Origin: CAWACC01 sp964390695 | GTDB lineage: Bacteria > Chlamydiota > Chlamydiia > Chlamydiales > Parachlamydiaceae | NCBI GenBank assembly: GCA_964390695.1 | Contig: CAYMKI010000087.1 | Coordinates: forward strand, 1-13,149 | DNA: 13,149 nt | Direction: 5' to 3' | Shown: piece by piece, positions 1-5,373 of the stretch | Layout: each line of letters opens with the position of its first letter | Position numbering within the stretch: position 1 is the first letter of the stretch | Program-made: the position numbers and the translations under genes | The notes under the pieces: model-generated | The model's database searches: none | The model's input: the letters and a program-made list of their open reading frames with translations, nothing else | Told to the model about the DNA's origin: nothing

Positions 1-957
1 TTAGATTGGAGCGCAGCTGTAAAAACCGCTCTCGAGGCGGTGGCTGAAGGTCGAAAAATACTTTGGCAAATGGATTTGGGCTTATTCTCCAATTTGAATA
101 TGCCCCTGTCACATCAAATGCAGTTGCAGACTTTAAATTTATCTCTAGATCACTTTTTTCACACTGTGTGGAAGGAATTTCATCAAAACTCGAAAGGCTT
201 GGTGTTATTTTCAGGCGATGTAGACCTGTCTAAAGGCTTTCCCTGGGATGATACCCTAAAAGCGAACTGGAAGGAATGGCTCGAAGATAAGTTCGGAAGT
301 GTGGAGATCTTAAACCAAGAGTGTGGCTTACATTGCTCAAGCTTTCATGAAATTACTCCTACAGGTAACAACGGCACACCTCTGTCTAATTTGGTTAGGT
401 TGTTTTGCAGAGATACCGCTGCCGATTACCTGAATCTAATGGTGAATTCTGTTTCAGACAGTCTGCCCTTGTATCTGGAATGGAGCGCTAGCGAAAACAT
501 GGACCCTTTGTTGTTTTATCAGCTGACATCTTCAGAATCCTTTGTCAGATTTCACTCGATATATAAAGGGGGCATAAGCCAGGCTTTGGGTTTATGTTCA
601 ACTGGCAGCTCCGATGACAGAAGCCTTGGTGATGCCGTGAGAGTAGGGATTTGCTTGCCTGGAATCGATTTCGTTAAACCGGTTCAGCTCAATAATCTAC
701 GACTGGCGTTAACGCAGCTACGTATGTCAAAAATTCCATATGTGGTGATTCCCGAAGAATTTCTGATTCAGCAGTGGCAGGGATTGGATTATATCCTCTA
801 TTCTTCTAGATGCTTAGCTTCTCAAGGGAAAAGAAAACTACAGGGATTCTGTGCAGCTTCGGGGATAGCTGTGGCAGTAGATGCACACCTTGGATTACCA
901 GAAGAAATGACTCTGTCACAATTCTTAACCCACATTCCGCAAGTCGGCTATTTTTGA
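1..957 (+). CDS. hypothetical protein, 3' part (5' end outside window)
   Basis: The frame is open from base 1 to a TGA at 955-957, giving 318 visible residues. A GTG at 40 could be a start, but no SD precedes it at a proper distance and the 13 codons before it (LDWSAAVKTALEA) read as ordinary protein, so the gene very probably begins upstream. I do not recognise the family. No signal peptide or membrane segment is visible. The protein looks soluble and mixed alpha/beta, with a notable segment GLVLFSGDVDLSKGFPWDD about 65 residues into the visible part. Near the C-terminus an IPYVVIPEEF strand, a WQGLDYILYSS strand and a GIAVAVDAH strand resemble a Rossmann-like alternation. That is only a fold impression and implies no function. 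The gene converges on the minus-strand gene that ends at 1092. Confidence 0.75.
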   Translation, partial: LDWSAAVKTALEAVAEGRKILWQMDLGLFSNLNMPLSHQMQLQTLNLSLDHFFHTVWKEFHQNSKGLVLFSGDVDLSKGFPWDDTLKANWKEWLEDKFGSVEILNQECGLHCSSFHEITPTGNNGTPLSNLVRLFCRDTAADYLNLMVNSVSDSLPLYLEWSASENMDPLLFYQLTSSESFVRFHSIYKGGISQALGLCSTGSSDDRSLGDAVRVGICLPGIDFVKPVQLNNLRLALTQLRMSKIPYVVIPEEFLIQQWQGLDYILYSSRCLASQGKRKLQGFCAASGIAVAVDAHLGLPEEMTLSQFLTHIPQVGYF

Positions 958-1051
958 TTCGAATTTTTCGCTTTTTTAGCTGGATTTGCAAAATAATAAG
1001 AACTAGATGGACAAGATCGGCTTCGCCGGCAGGATGAACAAATTCGTGTAG

Positions 1052-1083
1052 AGGGGCTTGTAGGAACCTTTCTACAAGCCCCT
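1052..1083. terminator. stem-loop between convergent genes, probable bidirectional terminator
   Basis: A perfect 12-bp stem has its left arm at 1052-1063 (AGGGGCTTGTAG) and its right arm at 1072-1083, around an 8-base loop. It lies between the stop of the plus-strand gene (957) and the stop of the minus-strand gene (1092). No T-run abuts the stem on either strand: on the plus strand T-rich sequence starts about 13 bases downstream, and the minus-strand flank is not T-rich. Position and stability suggest transcription termination, but it is not a textbook intrinsic terminator. A smaller CGGC-TTC-GCCG hairpin lies at 1018-1028. Confidence 0.6.
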
Positions 1084-1091
1084 GCGATCAT

Positions 1092-1859
1092 CTAGCTTTT
1101 TTCTTTAACCTTTTTCTCCTTCTTTAAGGTTGAATCGCTGGTTGAGTTTCGCGATGTCTTTTCCTGTTCGTTTAGTTGGGCCCGTGTAAACTGTCCCAGT
1201 GTTTGTAACAAGGATTCAAGTTGTTGATGTTGTGTGCTGCCCTGTATGATATTACTTGCCTTGTCGGAGATTTCATCGTTACGCGACTCCTTGTATGAGT
1301 TTATTGTGGTAAATGCCAATTCGCTGATAGTTTTAACAAGAGGTCTATGGAGGCATACAGGGTCATTAGAAGCGGCTTGGGTATAGGCGTAGATGCTGTA
1401 AAGCAGGGAGAGGTCTTTCTTTACGGTGTTTATACATTTGGATTTATACGTCTCGACAAAATCATTCGATGCTTTCTTCTCTTCATTACTCATTTTTTTT
1501 CTGTCTTTCAACATAACCAATTCTATGGGATATACGGCATGGGAGTGGAAAAATTCGATGTCTTTAATCAGCCCGTTGACTTTGTCGAGCGAGGATTGAT
1601 CGGTGATCCAAGCTACCTTCTCTCCTATTGAAAAAATATGTTGCGATTTTTCTTTTTTTGTAAAAAAATCTTCCAATTTTTTCGGGTGGGAGTGATGTAT
1701 GCAGATCTCCATGTGACATTGTTCGTCGCTGCTATTTTCCTCGCTGCTATTTTCCTTTGTAGTATTTTCCTCTGCTTTGTTTTTATCGAGTTCTTTTTCA
1801 TTGAAATCGAAAACGGGTTTTTTCTGATCATATAGAGTCGATGTAGTGAAACTTATCAT
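1092..1859 (-). CDS. hypothetical protein with 5-residue tandem repeat, lysine/acid-rich
   Basis: 255 residues. The ATG at 1857-1859 is preceded by AAGGA about 8 bases upstream, which supports this start. I do not recognise the family. Residues 1-50 are very acidic and low in complexity, with three related pentapeptides (ENTTK, ENSSE, ENSSD) encoded by a 15-bp DNA repeat. A middle region follows (about 50-200) containing FSIGEKVAWITDQ and a helical stretch rich in K and E. The C-terminus is basic and lysine-rich (TLKKEKKVKEKS). There is no signal peptide or membrane segment. Disordered charged ends around a helical core are common in chlamydial and amoeba-symbiont proteins exported by type III secretion, but no sequence feature proves secretion. 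It is separated by 112 bp from the gene upstream of it and may have its own promoter. Confidence 0.7.
   Translation of the reverse strand: MISFTTSTLYDQKKPVFDFNEKELDKNKAEENTTKENSSEENSSDEQCHMEICIHHSHPKKLEDFFTKKEKSQHIFSIGEKVAWITDQSSLDKVNGLIKDIEFFHSHAVYPIELVMLKDRKKMSNEEKKASNDFVETYKSKCINTVKKDLSLLYSIYAYTQAASNDPVCLHRPLVKTISELAFTTINSYKESRNDEISDKASNIIQGSTQHQQLESLLQTLGQFTRAQLNEQEKTSRNSTSDSTLKKEKKVKEKS
1726..1770. repeat. 15-bp in-frame tandem repeat, three units
   Basis: TCGCTGCTATTTTCC occurs identically at 1726-1740 and 1741-1755. A third diverged unit, TTTGTAGTATTTTCC, lies at 1756-1770. The unit length is a multiple of three, so each copy adds five residues (ENSSD, ENSSE, ENTTK) to the minus-strand protein without shifting frame. 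The two identical units point to recent slippage or duplication. Confidence 0.85.
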
Positions 1860-1886
1860 ATCATATCCTTTTGTATAGGGGTATAT

Positions 1887-1915
1887 CTAGATTATCTAGG
1901 TATTGCTGTCGACAG
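1887..1915. promoter_or_regulatory. two adjacent palindromes in the 5' leader of the gene at 1859
   Basis: CTAGAT-T-ATCTAG at 1887-1899 is a perfect palindrome with a one-base centre. CTGTCGACAG at 1906-1915 is a perfect 10-bp palindrome. Both lie between the proposed promoter and the SD. They could be operator sites or RNA hairpins. No regulator is identifiable from the window. Confidence 0.25.
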
Positions 1916-1928
1916 AGTCGGCAAACCT

Positions 1929-1958
1929 ATCTTAGAATGATGCAGGGTAAATTCTCAA
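1929..1958 (-). promoter_or_regulatory. possible sigma70-type promoter for the gene at 1859
   Basis: On the minus strand a TTGAGA (plus 1953-1958) and a TAAGAT (plus 1929-1934) are separated by 18 bases, about 70 bp ahead of the start codon. The match is moderate and the site lies just past the stop of the preceding minus-strand gene. Readthrough from upstream would be an alternative. Confidence 0.3.
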
Positions 1959-1971
1959 GTGTAAAAAATAA

Positions 1972-2838
1972 TTATGGATGGCCGTGTGTTTCGATAATTT
2001 TCAACCAGTAATCCTGCAGCAGAGGCGGCATATGCTGCAGCATGAGATCAAAACGCACAGGCCAGTTATGGTGATGTTCTGTGTCGATGAAGGCTTGGCG
2101 ACCATCTTTGCTAAATGGTAAATTAAATGGGTGAATGCAGTCGTTTAATCCCAGTTCTTGCATAATTGTATAGATAGCTAAGGCTCTAGGAGGCGTGATT
2201 TTGGTCGCCCACTTTTTTCGGTTGTCGGATTTTTTGTATAAGTCCATATCTTCGGCGACTAGGATGAAGTTTTTTCTAAAGCTTCCAGGGGAAGGGGAAG
2301 GCTCTGCCGGTAATGGATAGATCCATTTTTTGGGGACTACAAAATGTTTTTCGTAGCCATGGCCTATGATGGCGTCTTGAATGGCTAGCGCTCCTTCGAT
2401 GCGATTAATGAAGGCGGGGAAGTCTGATATATCTTGATCATCAATAAATAGCTTTAGCCAATATCCCCTGATCATAGAGTGTTCTGTGACGACCAGCTTA
2501 CTGTATCCGCGGATATAGCAGCGGGTGAAGTGTGCCTCTTCCAACGATCGTAGGTTTTGAGTCACTCTCTTCTGACCGAAAAGGGCGTCCAGATTTCTTT
2601 TTATGGGATGATTCGAAGGCAAGAGATAGGGTTTGACCAAATGCCATACTTCAGGGGAAATGTGAGGATTTTCCGGATAGTCGTATTCAGGGCAATCTAT
2701 GTAGTTATAGAGATACGAAGGAGAATTGGCAATAGGTTGTTTAAGAAGAAAAGATTCCGCATAAATGCCTTTGGAAAAGAATACGGAAGCTATCAAAAAT
2801 ATAAGCAAATGCATTGTAGGGCTAATCCGGGTTTTCAT
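1972..2838 (-). CDS. secreted protein of unknown function, possibly kinase-like
   Basis: 288 residues. The ATG at 2836-2838 has AAGG seven bases upstream and overlaps the end of the ccsA-like gene by 17 bp, so translation is probably coupled. The N-terminus is a typical signal peptide (basic MKTR, hydrophobic LLIFLIASVFF, likely cleavage after GIYA near residue 27), so the mature protein should be exported. I do not recognise a named family. The order of some segments recalls a protein kinase-like fold: YSKLVVTEH...WLKLF (113-131), FILVAEDMDL (191-200) as a hinge-like strand, and AFIDTEHHH (249-257) where a metal-binding DxD/DFG segment might sit. Glycine-loop and HRD motifs are not evident, so this is a weak structural impression. 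Its link to a cytochrome maturation gene may be functional or only operonic. Confidence 0.72.
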   Translation of the reverse strand: MKTRISPTMHLLIFLIASVFFSKGIYAESFLLKQPIANSPSYLYNYIDCPEYDYPENPHISPEVWHLVKPYLLPSNHPIKRNLDALFGQKRVTQNLRSLEEAHFTRCYIRGYSKLVVTEHSMIRGYWLKLFIDDQDISDFPAFINRIEGALAIQDAIIGHGYEKHFVVPKKWIYPLPAEPSPSPGSFRKNFILVAEDMDLYKKSDNRKKWATKITPPRALAIYTIMQELGLNDCIHPFNLPFSKDGRQAFIDTEHHHNWPVRFDLMLQHMPPLLQDYWLKIIETHGHP

Positions 2839-4507
2839 GTAGATGCCTTTTGTTGTACCCCAGCACGTAAAGGATAAATAAGGTTTCTAATACCAAATAG
2901 AGATAGTAATAATATTCTCCACCCGTTCCAAAACCATAACTATGCAGCCCGGTGCCCAAAATGTAGTTGACACCATACCAGGTAAAGCTGATAGCTTGCA
3001 AGCCTGCTATAGAGCCTACCGCTAATCCGAAGTCACCGATCTTCTTAAACATATAGGCATGAACAAAAAATAAGTAAATGCAAATAGAGATAAACGCCCA
3101 AGCTTCCTTGGGATCCCAGTCCCAGAATCGCCCCCAGCTTTCAGCTGCCCAAACCCCACCCAGGAGTGTACCTGCTATCAGTAGGACTAATCCTATGTAA
3201 ATGGATTGTCGAATAACAGTAGCCGCAGTGTCTCTAAATGAATTTCGACCAGGGTGTAGACAGTAAGAAACCAAATACACATGTCCAATGATCCCACTTA
3301 AACAAAAAAGCCCATAGCTGCCAACAACCATCAACACATGGATCACCAGCCAGTAATGTGAGTTTAAGACGGCTTGCACGTTATCTAACCCACCGCTGAG
3401 CCCTGTGATCTTAAGCATTGACAACAGGATTAAGCAAATAAAGTTGGCGACAGCTAAAATAAAATAACTATTATAGCGGTATCCTAGCAGCCAGCTGGTC
3501 ATCATTGCTATCCATGGTACATAGAGAACGGTTTCATACATGTTAGATACAGGCGGTCTTTGCAAAAGGTAGCATCTAAAACCTAAATATAAGGTGTGCA
3601 AAAGCGTAGCTCCTGCCAAAAACCACAGACTCATCCTCCGGACAAAAGGCCGTGGATAACAATAGGCAAATGCAAACCCTAGCAAGGAGATAAAGTAGGC
3701 TCCTAAACAGATATCAAAAAGAGGGTAGCGGTAATAAAAAGCTTCCCAGTACAGCAAAGTAGTTGAGGGATAATACAGGGCCTTTTGGTGGGCTATTTGA
3801 TAAGGCTGTGCTTGCAGCTGCTGATAGGCTTTTTGATAGGCTTGACTAAAGCTTTGCACTCTCGAGCTTATACTTGACATATCCAGGGGGACTTGTAAAA
3901 AAGCGCTTTCTAATTCAAAATATGCGAGCCTTAGCTGATCGAAATCGGCGTTGCTAAAGGCGGTAAAGTTGCGAATGGGAACCAGCTGACCGCTAGAGGT
4001 ATCCCATAATTTTAAGTTTAAAGCATGAAGGGAAACCCAGTCACCATCTTGATGTCGTAAGGGGAGCATTCGAAATGAGTTTCCAGACTCCCGCAGTAGT
4101 TTGTCAAGAGGGTATTGCGATTCTAGAGACGAGAAGAGCTCCTTGCCTTTCTGTCCACGTTGCTTTAAGGTCAGTATTAAGGCTTCATAGTTTTTTTGAA
4201 CAGAAAGCTCAGGGTCTTGAAAGTGCAGCTGCAAAAACGTGAATAGTGAAGATGTACTTTTGGAATCCTCTAATCCCAAGCGTGCATAAGCCTCGGCAGG
4301 TCTGTATCTGCCTTTATATAAAACAGGCAAATAGCTAAACTCTTGAAGAGCTTTGTCTAAAGACTTAGAGTTATCTTCTTCTCCATAATTCGGTGATGAA
4401 TAGATAAGCGAGAAGAAGAGGACTAGGGCTACTATATTCCTCGCAGGCCAAAGTAAAGAACCTTGTAGCTTAAGGTCTAAAAGCCCTCGAAATAGACTCC
4501 GGATCAT
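2822..4507 (-). CDS. ccsA: cytochrome c biogenesis protein, CcsA/ResC-type, with long N-terminal exported region
   Basis: Membrane protein of the haem-handling CcsA/CcmC superfamily, which presents haem for attachment to apocytochromes c on the outer face of the cytoplasmic membrane (System II). The signature tryptophan-rich motif WGRFWDWDPKEAW lies at 458-470. Conserved-looking histidines flank membrane helices at 384, 390 and 522, and an SNMYE segment lies at 321-325. Residues 22-36 form an N-terminal hydrophobic segment. They are followed by about 210 extracytoplasmic residues, beginning with YLPVLYKGRYRP (59-70), before the multi-helix domain starting near 260. That GRxRP-type segment resembles pre-CcsA regions of fused CcsA proteins in other phyla. 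I chose the ATG at 4507 (561 residues). ATGs at 4522 and 4567 extend further into the upstream gene, and no start codon lies between 4507 and the hydrophobic segment. It overlaps the phosphodiesterase gene by 38 bp. No ResB partner is in the window. Confidence 0.85.
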   Translation of the reverse strand: MIRSLFRGLLDLKLQGSLLWPARNIVALVLFFSLIYSSPNYGEEDNSKSLDKALQEFSYLPVLYKGRYRPAEAYARLGLEDSKSTSSLFTFLQLHFQDPELSVQKNYEALILTLKQRGQKGKELFSSLESQYPLDKLLRESGNSFRMLPLRHQDGDWVSLHALNLKLWDTSSGQLVPIRNFTAFSNADFDQLRLAYFELESAFLQVPLDMSSISSRVQSFSQAYQKAYQQLQAQPYQIAHQKALYYPSTTLLYWEAFYYRYPLFDICLGAYFISLLGFAFAYCYPRPFVRRMSLWFLAGATLLHTLYLGFRCYLLQRPPVSNMYETVLYVPWIAMMTSWLLGYRYNSYFILAVANFICLILLSMLKITGLSGGLDNVQAVLNSHYWLVIHVLMVVGSYGLFCLSGIIGHVYLVSYCLHPGRNSFRDTAATVIRQSIYIGLVLLIAGTLLGGVWAAESWGRFWDWDPKEAWAFISICIYLFFVHAYMFKKIGDFGLAVGSIAGLQAISFTWYGVNYILGTGLHSYGFGTGGEYYYYLYLVLETLFILYVLGYNKRHLHENPD

Positions 4508-5198
4508 TGGTGATAATTCCATGAACACCCATTTGATGCATTGATTTTGCAGCTTCTGGATCGTCAACCGTGAATGTCCAGATTTTTGTGTTTTGCCTAT
4601 GTAATGAATTCAATAAAGCCGGCGACAAGAGCTTGTGCCATAGGGCTATTTGTGAAAATGTCAGAGAGCTCGCCTGGACAAGCTGATTGAAATCTTCTAT
4701 AATGCCTATCAAAGGCATTGATGGAAACTGCACTTGCATTTCTTTGAGAACTTGCATGGAAAAGCTTCCAATCAAAATTTTTCTTTGGGAATCTTTCGAT
4801 AAGGCTTTTCTAACGGCTTTCCCGACTGCTGTCACAAGAGGTTTTATCGGAGAGTGCCCTTTTTTTATTTCAATCATCAATCCCGACGCACCAAAATCTA
4901 GATCCAAAATTTGTTCTAAGGTAGGGATGGTTTCGCCTTTATATCTAGTGTCAAACCAAGAGCCGACGTCCAGGTGTCTGATATGGTCATAAACTAAGTC
5001 GGTAATTCTATGCGAGTGAGTGTAAGGGGTAGTCCTTCCAAGAACAGAATCATGGATGACCACAGGTACGCCATCTTTAGAAAGGTGGACATCGATTTCA
5101 ACATAATCGACAGCGTGCTCTATAGCCATGCGCACCGCACTGACGGTGTTTTCAGGAGCTATTTTGGAAAATCCTCTATGGGCTATTACCTTGGCCAT
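4470..5198 (-). CDS. ugpQ: glycerophosphodiester phosphodiesterase, cytoplasmic type
   Basis: 242 residues, close to the length of E. coli UgpQ. It hydrolyses glycerophosphodiesters such as glycerophosphoethanolamine to glycerol 3-phosphate and the free alcohol. All GDPD hallmarks are visible: HRG (7-9), PEN (15-17), EID (34-36) for the metal, HD (49-50), GSWF (79-82), PTLEQ (92-96), EIKKG (110-114) and WTFTVDDP near 207-214. There is no signal peptide, so it should act in the cytoplasm like UgpQ rather than like periplasmic GlpQ. The ATG at 5196-5198 has no clear SD, but no better start exists and the HRG motif must lie close to the N-terminus. It is the first gene of a minus-strand block and is divergent from the lipid acyltransferase fusion, which fits phospholipid salvage. 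The symbol is assigned by type, not proven orthology. Confidence 0.9.
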   Translation of the reverse strand: MAKVIAHRGFSKIAPENTVSAVRMAIEHAVDYVEIDVHLSKDGVPVVIHDSVLGRTTPYTHSHRITDLVYDHIRHLDVGSWFDTRYKGETIPTLEQILDLDFGASGLMIEIKKGHSPIKPLVTAVGKAVRKALSKDSQRKILIGSFSMQVLKEMQVQFPSMPLIGIIEDFNQLVQASSLTFSQIALWHKLLSPALLNSLHRQNTKIWTFTVDDPEAAKSMHQMGVHGIITNDPESISRAFRP

Positions 5199-5235
5199 GT
5201 GGTCGTTTTAAAAAGCTTAAATGTTTATCTTTCTT

Positions 5236-5290
5236 AGTAAATATTATTTACTATATAATAAAAAAAAACAAGATATTTTTAATAGACGTC
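5236..5290. promoter_or_regulatory. AT-rich divergent promoter region with small palindrome
   Basis: The 175-bp gap between the divergent phosphodiesterase and acyltransferase genes contains an AT-rich core with a perfect inverted repeat AGTAAAT-ATT-ATTTACT (5236-5252). TATATAATA and an A9 run adjoin it. On the minus strand TATTAT/TATAGT elements could serve as a -10 box for the phosphodiesterase, but I found no convincing -35 at 17 bp. No clear plus-strand promoter was recognised. The region is the obvious place for control of both transcripts. Confidence 0.35.
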
Positions 5291-5373
5291 TGGCTCGATT
5301 CTCAATTTCGTACGCATCGGAATAGCTTTCGATAAGACTTCTGAAACTTATGGGATTTCATAGGAGATAAATT

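Noticed and set aside
806..1037. Small ORFs on both strands across the end of the first gene
   Set aside because: They lie in other frames of the first gene or run through the terminator region, with no SD and low-complexity composition.
1347..1835. Plus-strand ORFs opposite the 255-residue gene, one very hydrophobic
   Set aside because: The hydrophobic reading is the complement of the lysine/glutamate-rich coding strand. No SD is present and the minus-strand gene has good start signals.
4508..4567. Longer CcsA start at 4567 (581 residues) or 4522
   Set aside because: Both push the N-terminus deeper into the phosphodiesterase gene, add residues MTIQKLQNQC... before a normal membrane-anchor start, and have no better SD than 4507.
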